A DNA stretch of 64,000 bases from Candidatus Latescibacterota bacterium (GTDB lineage: Bacteria > Latescibacterota > UBA2968 > UBA8231), in the NCBI GenBank assembly GCA_022819745.1, contig JAJEGS010000027.1, forward strand, positions 1 through 64,000, in the 5' to 3' direction. Position 1 is the stretch's first letter, and every line of letters starts with the position of its first letter. Both the position numbers and the translations under genes were made by a program. The notes beneath the pieces are model-generated. The model worked only from the letters and a program-made list of their open reading frames with translations, ran no database searches and was not told the DNA's origin. Of this stretch, positions 7,642 to 16,456 are shown piece after piece.

Positions 7642-9390
7642 CTACAGTTTTTCTGGCTCTTGGATGGTGAGGAATTGGTCAGCCGCCATGTCTTCCAACA
7701 CCTGCTTTATCCCGCTCGGCCAGTGAATCTCCACTCGATCCACCCGCGTGTGGGTCCCCAAGCCAAAATGTACCCGCAGCGCATTCTGCGACAGATACGA
7801 ACTGCCTGAACGCACTTCTTCGATCTGGTGCAGATCGCCGGCGACCACCCGAATGCGCGCGCCGATGCCGTCGCGGTTGCTGTGGGTGCCTATGGTGCGC
7901 AGCGATAGCCAGTGGTGGCGGTTGCCGCCGTCGTTGCGCAGGAGCAGGCCGCGCTGATTGTTGTTGCTTACGAACAGGTCTAGGTCTCCGTCGTTGTCGT
8001 AGTCGGCGGTAGCTGATCCGCGTCCGACCCAGGCAGTGGCCAAGCCCGGCGAGTCGGTACTGACGTCAGTAAAGGTGCCATCGCCGTTGTTGTGGAATAG
8101 CTGATCTCGCTGCGCGTAGGAAGGTCCGGCGCGGTCGATGATTTCTATATTTGGTTCGACGTGTCCGTTGGCTAAGAACAGGTCGAGGTAGCCGTCGTTG
8201 TCGTAGTCGAGAAAGTCCGTGCCAAAGGTCAATGTCGAGAAGGTCGGTTCGTCTAGTTTGGACTCGTGTATCTGGTCTTTAAACACATCGCCTCGCTCGT
8301 TTTTTAATAGGCGACAGTGCTCCCACTGGAAGTTGCAGACGACGATGTCGAGGAGTCCGTCCCGGTCGTAGTCGCCAAAGTCCGTGCCCATGCCCGCCTC
8401 GGGTTTGCCGTCCGGGCTGAAGGCGACGCCGGAATCTAGCCCAATATTGGAAAATCGCGTCCCCCCCTCGTTGCGGAAGAGGAAGTTCGGGGTCATATCG
8501 TTGGCGACGAACAGATCTGCATCGCCGTCTTCGTCGTAATCGCCAAATACTACGCCGAGTTGACGACAGCGGTCGTTATAAACGCCGATTGCTTCTGTTA
8601 CATCGGCAAACGTTCCATCTCCTTCATTGCGGTACATAATTCCCGACGCGCCCTTGTATTGACCGGGACCGCAATAGACGCGTATGGAACCGTGCCTGCA
8701 TTCTTTGTGGTTTTCGAGGGTAAAATCGGTATTGTTGGAAACGTAGAGGTCTAGATCGCCATCGTTGTCGATGTCGGCAAAGGCCGCGCTCATACTCAAG
8801 CGCTCGTCGCCGATATCAGCGGTTTCTGTCACATCGACAAATGAACCGTCGCCGCGATTGCGATACAACACATTGGCCCCGAAGTTCGTGACATAGAGAT
8901 CGACATGACCGTCGTTGTTGTAATCTCCCGCGCAGACACCCATGCCATACCCTGCATCGCCTACACCTGCTTCTTCTGTTATTTCCTCGAACTTCCCGTT
9001 GCCCTTGTTTCGATATAGGACGTTTTTCGGCACGCGCCGCTCCAAAAAGCCCGGCAATACGGCCCCATTGACTAGGTATAGGTCTTCGTCGCCATCGCTG
9101 TCGTAGTCGATAAAAGCCGCTCCCGAGCCATAGGTCTCCACGTAGTAGAAACGACCGCTACCACCGTTCACATGTGCAAAATGGATGCCGGCATCGGCCG
9201 TGGCATCGACGAATTTCGGCAGTGCACTTCTAGCCAATTCGGGCTTGGGTGTAATGGCTTCTGTCGGTGGAGCGGGAGTTTCTTTTGAGCACCCCACGAT
9301 CAGCGCCATACCCCAGCTAAAGAGAACCGCAACGATGGGCATATAAAAAGAGCGCATATCGCGGGAAGTATGCAGTCGATGCAATTCCAT
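7642..9390 (-). CDS. CRTAC1-type FG-GAP repeat lipoprotein with ASPIC/UnbV domain
   Basis: 582 residues. The N-terminal signal ends LIVGCSKE (lipobox Cys about 34), so it is probably lipid-anchored. Seven FG-GAP/VCBS calcium-binding repeats with the D-x-D-x-D-G pattern follow, such as DYDSDGDEDLYLVNG, DYNNDGHVDLYVTN and DYDNDGDLDLFVSNN, making a seven-bladed propeller. The C-terminal 90 or so residues (NRDGIGARIRV to DQFLTIQEP) match the ASPIC/UnbV domain. The likely site is the cell surface; the ligand is unknown. An alternative start is the ATG 33 bases downstream; neither has a strong ribosome site. Confidence 0.9.
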   Translation of the reverse strand: MELHRLHTSRDMRSFYMPIVAVLFSWGMALIVGCSKETPAPPTEAITPKPELARSALPKFVDATADAGIHFAHVNGGSGRFYYVETYGSGAAFIDYDSDGDEDLYLVNGAVLPGFLERRVPKNVLYRNKGNGKFEEITEEAGVGDAGYGMGVCAGDYNNDGHVDLYVTNFGANVLYRNRGDGSFVDVTETADIGDERLSMSAAFADIDNDGDLDLYVSNNTDFTLENHKECRHGSIRVYCGPGQYKGASGIMYRNEGDGTFADVTEAIGVYNDRCRQLGVVFGDYDEDGDADLFVANDMTPNFLFRNEGGTRFSNIGLDSGVAFSPDGKPEAGMGTDFGDYDRDGLLDIVVCNFQWEHCRLLKNERGDVFKDQIHESKLDEPTFSTLTFGTDFLDYDNDGYLDLFLANGHVEPNIEIIDRAGPSYAQRDQLFHNNGDGTFTDVSTDSPGLATAWVGRGSATADYDNDGDLDLFVSNNNQRGLLLRNDGGNRHHWLSLRTIGTHSNRDGIGARIRVVAGDLHQIEEVRSGSSYLSQNALRVHFGLGTHTRVDRVEIHWPSGIKQVLEDMAADQFLTIQEPEKL

Positions 9391-9436
9391 TAACCGGCGC
9401 AGACATCAGACTGCACAAAGGTAGATTTGTTAGGCG

Positions 9437-12091
9437 TTATTGCAATCCAGCAAACATACTCAGAAACAGCACCAGATCCGTCGTCGTCTCGTCGCGGAAA
9501 TCGCGCCGCTCCCAGCGCCCGCCGATGTTGGTCATCAGGCGATAGCCCAGATAGTCCGAGCGATTGGATAGCTGTGCAGCAATCACGAATTGTTCAAAAT
9601 CGTCCACATATCCGGCGGGCAGTGGATCAGTCCGTTCGACCATATTCCTGAAAATCTCGTACTCGATGCCGGATTCTAGGCGCATCGTGCTGATCAGCTC
9701 CTGCTGCCACACGAAGAAGAAAATTTCCGACAGCTCGTTATTCTCCAGCTCGGTTTTATCCGTGGGCGAGCGCCGCTTGTAGAGCTGTTTCCACCTAGGC
9801 CACAGCACGTGTTTACCTATCGGAATGGGCAAATCCGCCTTGGTGATCAGCGCGAGGAGCTTCTCGTCCTGCCAATTTGCCGGTTGTTGGTCTCCGCGCT
9901 GGTGATAGATCTCGTACTTCAGCTTGGTTTCCAGATTGAGCGGGGCGTATTTGCGCGTGCGTGCACTCAGAAAGGAGGTGTTGATCAGCGCATTCTGTGC
10001 AATCATGGGATCGACGAATGGGCGCATATCGCCCCGCGTGCGCGGACTCTGCACCCACAGAATGATGTCTTCGGGGATATTGTCCTTGACGCGGCGAAGA
10101 CCGTTGTAGAGCTGCATCTGCAAACCGTGGCGAGGCACCTCGTGCGTCAGCGTCAGCAGACCGTAGAGCGACTGGTTGCGGCGATTGCTGCTCAGTAGCC
10201 ACTCGCGCAGGCGACCGACCATTATGCGGCTGCCCGGCTTGAGTTCGGCACCACCGTAGAAGTTGTAACCGCGGTGGTCGCGCGGATACGGGTAGTCCGC
10301 TTCCTCGTCGTTTTCAAAGCGGTCGATCACGGTATTGTTGTTCATGTCCGTGCCGTAGAGAAATTCCAGCGGATCGACATCGTAGCGCACAAATGGCTCT
10401 AGATAGTCCGGCATGCCGTTGTCGTTCTGGTTGAAGTCCGACACTAAGTCGTTGTTCTCGTCGTAGCCGGGAAAGACGGCCACGTCAGCCCGCTGGATCA
10501 GCAAGCGCTCCGACGAGGAACTGCTGAAGGCACGCCTACGCCAGTCGGGAAAGCGGTCCTGGTCGTCGTTGTCATCTACGAATTCATAGACGTTGTTTAC
10601 AGAACTTTCGTAGTTAATGCGCCCGTTGCTGTCGGGCACGAACATGAATGTCTGATAGCCCGGGTCCATGCTAAAAATTTCGCCATAGGCAAACCACGGG
10701 TACACGTTGTGCGACGCCGTTGCGTAGTAGCCCTCTGCGCTCTCTTTTCCCAGCGCCTGATTGTAGGTGAAATTCTGGTTGGGAAAGCGGCGGTATTTGC
10801 GGTTGATATTGTATTCGGCGCGCAAGTTAAACCCGCCAAAGAGGTCGTCGATTTCCATGGTGAGACCGGCGACTTCGTTGGCCGTCGGCAAGCCGTAGCT
10901 AAAGCGCACCACGCGCTGGTTGGAGCCGTCCTTGATGTTTTTCTCTGCGCGGGTGACGGGCAAAAATACGGGCTCGCCTGTGTTGTTGACCTGCATATTG
11001 GAAGTGACTTCAACGGCATAGTCATTGGCTAGGACCAATTCGATCTCGATCTTTTTGATTTCCTTGAAGTCGATGATCTCGTCTTCGCCAGGAATAGGCG
11101 TGAAGTCGCGCTCGATATCGTAGGTAATGATGATGTTGTTGCCGCCGCTGGCCTCCCAGCGCCCCTGCCGCCGTATGCCGCCGTCTACCAGTGCCCGGTC
11201 GGAGATTTCGGGATGTTCCACGCCATTTATGTACACGCGGTGCAAAAAGAGCAATGCTCCTCCCTCGCCGTCCTCGGGCGAATCGTCGGACAGACGCACT
11301 AGGAGGCGCTGCACGTTGCCAGCTTGCAGGTTGCCGCCGAGCGTACCCTTGAGAGAATTGTTGCCGAAGCTCTCCGAGCTATTCCAGTGCCCGGCGTTGA
11401 CGTAGGTGGTGCCCAGCTTGATAAAGTCGCCGACTTGGGCTGTGCCGCGCAGGCCAAGCAAATTGGTGAAGATCGTCCGCACTGTGGCCCCTTGGTCGCG
11501 GTTGGTCGCCGTAGCCGCCAGAGCGGGATTGTCCGTGCGCGAGGCGATTAGCGTCAGGGCATATTTATCGGAGAGGAAATCCCATTGCACGCCGTTAAAC
11601 AGTGGTTTGGAAAAGGTCATCGGCGTCAGCGTCGTCCTCAGTTGCTCGCCCACGGTCAACGCCATGTGATATTGGCCCTGCGACGCCGTTGAAATGACCA
11701 AGTTGTTGAACCAGTTGTTGAACTCCACAGACTTGTCGATCGCGCTGCCCGTTTCCGTGGGGTGCTGCTGCGCCCACTCGTAGATCCTCCAGCCGCGCGT
11801 GATGTAATTGCCGTAGATATCGTAAAAGCGCTGGCCCTGTAGCACGATGTCGGTATAGCGCTCGTAGCGATCCTTGGCGTAGTTGGTGTACTCCCAGTTT
11901 CTCCAGCCGTAGATATCGTAGAGCGTTTGGGGCAGATACCATTTCCGCATAGTCGGCGTGATGGTCTGGGGCGATATCCGCACACCGCTGGTGGCATAGG
12001 GATTGAGAAAACCCGATTGCAGGCCTTCGGCTAATAGTCCACCTGCCAAAAGACAAACCGTTAGCAGAGCACAGAAAAACTTCTGGCCCAT
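9437..12091 (-). CDS. Large probable outer-membrane protein, function unknown
   Basis: 884 residues with a signal peptide (FFCALLTVCLLAGGLLAEG). I do not recognise a named family. The middle carries calcium-binding, thrombospondin-3-like acidic segments near residues 545-600 (NQNDNGMPDYLEP, DMNNNTVIDRFEND). The last 280 or so residues are rich in alternating amphipathic strands and end in an aromatic/hydrophobic tail, as in outer-membrane barrels. I chose ATG 12091 because GGGAGGG lies 6 bases upstream; an earlier codon at 12124 lacks such a site. It is the last gene of the surface-protein cluster that starts at the PpiC-type chaperone, and is a candidate anchor or export partner for the three FlgD-tailed paralogues just upstream. 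Confidence 0.75.
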   Translation of the reverse strand: MGQKFFCALLTVCLLAGGLLAEGLQSGFLNPYATSGVRISPQTITPTMRKWYLPQTLYDIYGWRNWEYTNYAKDRYERYTDIVLQGQRFYDIYGNYITRGWRIYEWAQQHPTETGSAIDKSVEFNNWFNNLVISTASQGQYHMALTVGEQLRTTLTPMTFSKPLFNGVQWDFLSDKYALTLIASRTDNPALAATATNRDQGATVRTIFTNLLGLRGTAQVGDFIKLGTTYVNAGHWNSSESFGNNSLKGTLGGNLQAGNVQRLLVRLSDDSPEDGEGGALLFLHRVYINGVEHPEISDRALVDGGIRRQGRWEASGGNNIIITYDIERDFTPIPGEDEIIDFKEIKKIEIELVLANDYAVEVTSNMQVNNTGEPVFLPVTRAEKNIKDGSNQRVVRFSYGLPTANEVAGLTMEIDDLFGGFNLRAEYNINRKYRRFPNQNFTYNQALGKESAEGYYATASHNVYPWFAYGEIFSMDPGYQTFMFVPDSNGRINYESSVNNVYEFVDDNDDQDRFPDWRRRAFSSSSSERLLIQRADVAVFPGYDENNDLVSDFNQNDNGMPDYLEPFVRYDVDPLEFLYGTDMNNNTVIDRFENDEEADYPYPRDHRGYNFYGGAELKPGSRIMVGRLREWLLSSNRRNQSLYGLLTLTHEVPRHGLQMQLYNGLRRVKDNIPEDIILWVQSPRTRGDMRPFVDPMIAQNALINTSFLSARTRKYAPLNLETKLKYEIYHQRGDQQPANWQDEKLLALITKADLPIPIGKHVLWPRWKQLYKRRSPTDKTELENNELSEIFFFVWQQELISTMRLESGIEYEIFRNMVERTDPLPAGYVDDFEQFVIAAQLSNRSDYLGYRLMTNIGGRWERRDFRDETTTDLVLFLSMFAGLQ

Positions 12092-12132
12092 TTGTTCCCT
12101 CCCTTTTTTACTGCTGTGCAACACGCTGGTTA

Positions 12133-14451
12133 TTAATAGGCCAAACTAATGGTGCGATATACCGACTGGTCTCCAGAGTCGGCTTCCATCTGAATGCGGC
12201 AGATATACACACCCGGCGGCAAAACCGTTCCCGCAGCGTCTCGGCCATCCCACGCGAAACCCTCGGCGTCTAGGTCGAGCGTCCGCAGGTGCGATCCGGT
12301 TAGGTCGTAGATATCCACGTTGGGATTGCCCTCAACCTGGACCACGATAAAGTTGATTCGCGCTTCGTCGTTTACGCCATCGCCGTTGGGCGTAACGACC
12401 GGAGTCACCTGCACATTGCGCAGCAAATTTCCACCGGCCACGTCGGGCACAAAAACGATCATCGAGCGCGGCTCTAAGGGTTCGACGCCTTGGCGCACAT
12501 TCTGCTGGCTGTCCCCAGCCCAAGCCTCAAAGAGCGTGGCATTGGCCGTTACCTGCGCGGTAAACAGCACTTCCACCGAATCCTCCCGCACCCGCTCCGG
12601 CAGTCCGACTCTTAGCAGCCCGTCTGTTAGTTCAACTTCCCCCGGCTGCACGCTCTGTCCGCCGACTCGTATGCCAACCTCTTGCACAGTTCCCGGCACT
12701 TGGATAAAGATCTCGTCAAAGCCTTGGTCGTTGCGCGCAAAGGTCGGTTGCAGCAAATACGTAAAGCGCTGCAGCGAATCTAGTCCGACCTCGCGCGGCA
12801 ATATGCGCGCGGCGATGCCGCCGCTGACGAGGGGATTGTCGAATTCCAGAGTCAGGGAGCGCAGTACCGGCGTCAGTTGTGGATCGTCGTTGGCCAGTTG
12901 AATCTGCAGTTGCAGAAATTGTCTGGGCGTAGGCGAGAGGAATGCCTCCTCGGGAAAATCATAGGGCTGGCTCCAGCCGCTCCAATCCGGTCCTTTGAGC
13001 TTGAGGGTGTCGATGCGCCCGCGCACGCTCTTGGGCAGCTTGCCAAAACGGGCCGAATCCAATTCCGTGCCGTTCTTGTGGTAATACTTCTTCTCGAGTT
13101 CAAAGGTGTTGCCCGTCTGCGAGCGAATTTCGATCTGCGTACCAGCGGGTAAATCGGCGTCCCACGACAGCTTGCGCACGCTCTTCATGGAGCCTAGGTC
13201 GATGAAGTCCGACACCATTTCCGTCGCCGCCACGTGCCCTTCGCCGTGGAGTATGTATTCAAAAACCGACTGGCGGATCTGCAGGCGCGTTGGAATGCCG
13301 CTGCGGTGATAGAAGATATGGCGGATTTTTCGCAGCGGGAATGCAAAGTGATACGACTGCTGGTTGGGGAATCTATCGTTGAATACGTCGCTGAGTTCCT
13401 GGTAGTCGAAATTGCTGCGAATGCGGTCGCTGGTCAGGCCGCTGGCCGGCGTGCCGTCCGAGGTGGTGAGGATAAATAGCTTGGCTCCGTGCCCGTGAGA
13501 GCCAGGAGACCCTTCTCCGTCTCCGACAGTCAGGTCTAGATGGGAAAGGTGGTCTACCCAGAACGTGGCACCCAGATCCCATTCGAACCAATCGCCGTCT
13601 TCGACGTAGGTCCTGAGATTGCCTTCCTTGGCTTGGTCTCCGCCGACGGCAAGTCGCCAGTTGGTATTGACATCTCCATCGAAGATCGTGCCGACCTTAT
13701 CTTCGCTCCGCCCCGCTCGCACCGCCCCACCCCGTTCTACCGTGCCTATGGCGAGATTATCTCCCAGTGCATCCACTTCGATCTCAGCCAGCGCCGCGCC
13801 TGGATTTTTTTCCGTGGGCACTAGGCGCACGTGGTGGACTAGGTTAAAATCCAGCGTATCCTGCTCTATGAGATGTTCTCCGCTGGCCAGACCCAACTCA
13901 ATTCGTTTCAGATCGACTTCAAAAACGCGCTCTACATTGGGTGTTGTGGTGACGGCGACCGGGTGGTAGGTCACGCCATAACGCGTATCTACACCGTTAC
14001 TTATGTAAGCCGTGAAATTGCGAAAGGGCTTGGCGTCGAGTGCATCCGGAAAGACAAAGCGCAACTTGCGCGCCAATACCGGCCGGCCGAGGTCGATTTC
14101 GATCCACCAATCTTCCAGCGGATCATCGACAGACGGCTGCCACCAAGTCGATGGATCTTGGTCAATAATATTAGCCGCATCTTGGGGGTTTGAATTCACT
14201 TCGCGGATACCACCAAAAACCTGTTTCTTGCCTTCGCTATGGGAAAACTCTGCAGCATCGGCTACGGCGTTTATGTTGCGGCGCATCCACGCTAGGCTGA
14301 TACTACCGTCGTCGGCAATTTCCAGCGTGCCCTTGGGAATGGCCCACGTCTGCCAGTCCGCCGGGCTACTCAGACGCAGTTCGTCGGCATAGGCCCCTGC
14401 TGCACACAGGGTAGCGACGAGCAAAGTACGAATCGCAGTGAATTTTCTCAT
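12133..14451 (-). CDS. Secreted protein with discoidin-like segments and FlgD-like C-terminal domain (paralogue 1)
   Basis: 772 residues. Signal peptide about 1-22. Two F5/8 (discoidin)-like blocks: near 80-180 (IIDQDPSTWWQPS, EIDLGRPVLARKLRFVFPD) and near 250-340 (IFDGDVNTNWRLAV). A beta-rich middle precedes a C-terminal FlgD-like Ig domain (about 690-772) with VTPNGDGVNDEARINF, VDIYDLTGSHLRTLDL and PPGVYICRIQME, finishing ISLAY. Discoidin folds usually bind glycans or lipids, and the tail type is linked to surface sorting or anchoring in FCB bacteria. It is the largest of three tandem paralogues and is followed by the 884-residue outer-membrane protein gene 42 bases on. Confidence 0.8.
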   Translation of the reverse strand: MRKFTAIRTLLVATLCAAGAYADELRLSSPADWQTWAIPKGTLEIADDGSISLAWMRRNINAVADAAEFSHSEGKKQVFGGIREVNSNPQDAANIIDQDPSTWWQPSVDDPLEDWWIEIDLGRPVLARKLRFVFPDALDAKPFRNFTAYISNGVDTRYGVTYHPVAVTTTPNVERVFEVDLKRIELGLASGEHLIEQDTLDFNLVHHVRLVPTEKNPGAALAEIEVDALGDNLAIGTVERGGAVRAGRSEDKVGTIFDGDVNTNWRLAVGGDQAKEGNLRTYVEDGDWFEWDLGATFWVDHLSHLDLTVGDGEGSPGSHGHGAKLFILTTSDGTPASGLTSDRIRSNFDYQELSDVFNDRFPNQQSYHFAFPLRKIRHIFYHRSGIPTRLQIRQSVFEYILHGEGHVAATEMVSDFIDLGSMKSVRKLSWDADLPAGTQIEIRSQTGNTFELEKKYYHKNGTELDSARFGKLPKSVRGRIDTLKLKGPDWSGWSQPYDFPEEAFLSPTPRQFLQLQIQLANDDPQLTPVLRSLTLEFDNPLVSGGIAARILPREVGLDSLQRFTYLLQPTFARNDQGFDEIFIQVPGTVQEVGIRVGGQSVQPGEVELTDGLLRVGLPERVREDSVEVLFTAQVTANATLFEAWAGDSQQNVRQGVEPLEPRSMIVFVPDVAGGNLLRNVQVTPVVTPNGDGVNDEARINFIVVQVEGNPNVDIYDLTGSHLRTLDLDAEGFAWDGRDAAGTVLPPGVYICRIQMEADSGDQSVYRTISLAY

Positions 14452-14491
14452 GGTACACCTCGACAGCGTTTAGCTCATATACGCAGCCCGT

Positions 14492-16441
14492 TTAGTAGGC
14501 CACCGCAATGATGCGCGTATGCGTGAAGTCACCCGCGTCCGTTTCGACGGAAAGTCGGGCGAGATACAGACCCGGAGCTACGAGTCCCGTTCCCTCTCCT
14601 CGTCCATCCCATTCTTCGACATAACGCCCTTCGCTTCTGGAATCGGCCGATATCGTGCGCACTTTGCGTCCGCGCAAATCGTAGATTTCAAAGACCACTC
14701 GGCTGGCCTGGACGCCCAGCAGTGAATAGGCTAGTTCAAACGTGTCGTTGCGTCCGTCGCCGTTCGGCGTTACTACGGTCGATCTCACATCTAATGCGCT
14801 CAGCACATCTAACTTCTCGCTCAGTGCCAGCACCTCGATGGAATTGGTCGATACCTCCGCATTGGCATCTCCGGGATCAATAGATTGGGGTTGTCCTTCC
14901 CCTTCCACGACAAATATCTCTCCCTGAAACAAGGCGTTAAAACTGAAGACGCCCGTTTTGAACAGCAGCCGCAACGGCCTGTTGTCTGCGGCCGCGATGC
15001 GGTTGGACGGAAAATAGACGATCAACTCGCCCCGTTTTTCCGCGATGCTGTCAGGTTCTACAGCGACTAAGGGATCGCCCATTTCCAGTCCTATAAACTG
15101 GACGCGGCCCGGGGTTTGCAGCCTTAAGGCGTCAAAACCCGACTTGGTCTCCGACTCAAAGTCGGCCCGCACGTCAAAAGTGAAAATGCGCTCCTCGCCC
15201 AAGGGCACTTCCGTTTTGCGCCCGCGCGGCTGTGGTTCGTCCTGTAATGCGACCTCCCCGACGATCGCATCCACCAGCAGAGGCGAGTACTCTACGACCA
15301 GCGAATCCATCCGGCCATAGGTGAACAAATCCTCGCTTTTCATCGTGAAGTTGATTTTGAGATACTGCCGATTATCCGGCGAGAGAATCTCTATGCCTTC
15401 GCCTGCGGACGCTCCTTGTGGCACCGACCAGAAGCTCCAGTTGTCCACGTCGGGCCGCTCTGGCCCCTGAGCTCCAGGGCGCACGTAATCATCGTACGGC
15501 GCTTTATCCCATTCGGCAAAACTCACTTCGCGTTCGGTTCTCAGTTCGGTGTAGATGGTGTAAACCTGTGGCGTATCGTCCCGGCCGGTCTGGGTTTCCA
15601 GCGAAAAGGAGATGGGATTTTCTGCCAAAGGCTCGGGTTCGCTGTCTATGCTCTTTTTGACAAACCCGTTGAAATAAGGTATGACCTGCCCGAAGTTGAC
15701 CGGCTCACCGATGTCGATCACCTTGGAGAGGTATTGCGATTTTTGCACAAAACCCTCGCCGTAAAACTCTACCTCGGCAATGACGCCCAATTCCGGGAAG
15801 TTTATGAAAATGAACTGCAGGGGCTGGGTGGGAAAACGAGCATTGGCGATGCGCGTGGTTTGGTTGAGATTCTGCTCTAGTAAGAGGTCAAACTGCCCTT
15901 GCTTGAAGCGCTCTCCATCAATTGCAGCCCAAATTTCATACAGCTTGGGGTAGGCGTTTTTGAGTGGTAAACCCGGCGTGATTCGCTTGCGGTCGTCGGT
16001 CTGGGTGCGCCCTTCCGCCGGAGAAAAAAAGCGGATGCGGTTGATGGGCAACTCCCAACCTAGGTTGTAGTAATAATAGCCGGAGACAATGGCCACTGAC
16101 CGGGTCGTGTCGCCGTCTATTGTATATACAAAGCCGTTGTCTCCGAGGACCTCGGGCTCGCCGGGAATGAGGCGTGCGTTCTGCGTCCCCCCCCGCTCTC
16201 CCCCCCAAGGGTTACCGAAGACATCAGCGCGCGAGCTGCCTTTCTTCTCGCCCAGCGCGATATTGACTACTGGGTCCAATTCGTAGGGCTGCAGACCGCC
16301 GTCCACGACCCATATGCCGCCCATCAACTCGGCTAGTTCTTCCCAGTCGTTATCTCCTGTACCTAGCACGAATCGCTCTACCTGCGCCTCTGCAAAACAA
16401 GGGGTCAAGAGCAAAAGAGCCAGCGCCACTTTATACGTCAT
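14492..16441 (-). CDS. Secreted protein with discoidin-like segment and FlgD-like C-terminal domain (paralogue 2)
   Basis: 649 residues with a signal peptide (ALALLLLTPCFAEAQ). The N-terminal part holds a discoidin-like stretch, with IDGDTTRSVAI and a PINRIRFFSPAEGR strand. The FlgD-like domain starts at about 555 (VVTPNGDGRNDTFELAYSLL), continues with VFEIYDLRGRKVRTI and VAPGLYLARLSVE, and ends IAVAY. Architecture and C-terminus match paralogues 1 and 3, and the gene lies 40 and 15 bases from them on the same strand, so one transcript is likely. Cargo of a dedicated export route, or an extracellular matrix protein, would fit; no enzyme motif is seen. Confidence 0.8.
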   Translation of the reverse strand: MTYKVALALLLLTPCFAEAQVERFVLGTGDNDWEELAELMGGIWVVDGGLQPYELDPVVNIALGEKKGSSRADVFGNPWGGERGGTQNARLIPGEPEVLGDNGFVYTIDGDTTRSVAIVSGYYYYNLGWELPINRIRFFSPAEGRTQTDDRKRITPGLPLKNAYPKLYEIWAAIDGERFKQGQFDLLLEQNLNQTTRIANARFPTQPLQFIFINFPELGVIAEVEFYGEGFVQKSQYLSKVIDIGEPVNFGQVIPYFNGFVKKSIDSEPEPLAENPISFSLETQTGRDDTPQVYTIYTELRTEREVSFAEWDKAPYDDYVRPGAQGPERPDVDNWSFWSVPQGASAGEGIEILSPDNRQYLKINFTMKSEDLFTYGRMDSLVVEYSPLLVDAIVGEVALQDEPQPRGRKTEVPLGEERIFTFDVRADFESETKSGFDALRLQTPGRVQFIGLEMGDPLVAVEPDSIAEKRGELIVYFPSNRIAAADNRPLRLLFKTGVFSFNALFQGEIFVVEGEGQPQSIDPGDANAEVSTNSIEVLALSEKLDVLSALDVRSTVVTPNGDGRNDTFELAYSLLGVQASRVVFEIYDLRGRKVRTISADSRSEGRYVEEWDGRGEGTGLVAPGLYLARLSVETDAGDFTHTRIIAVAY

Positions 16442-16456
16442 GCTCAGTTCTCCGCG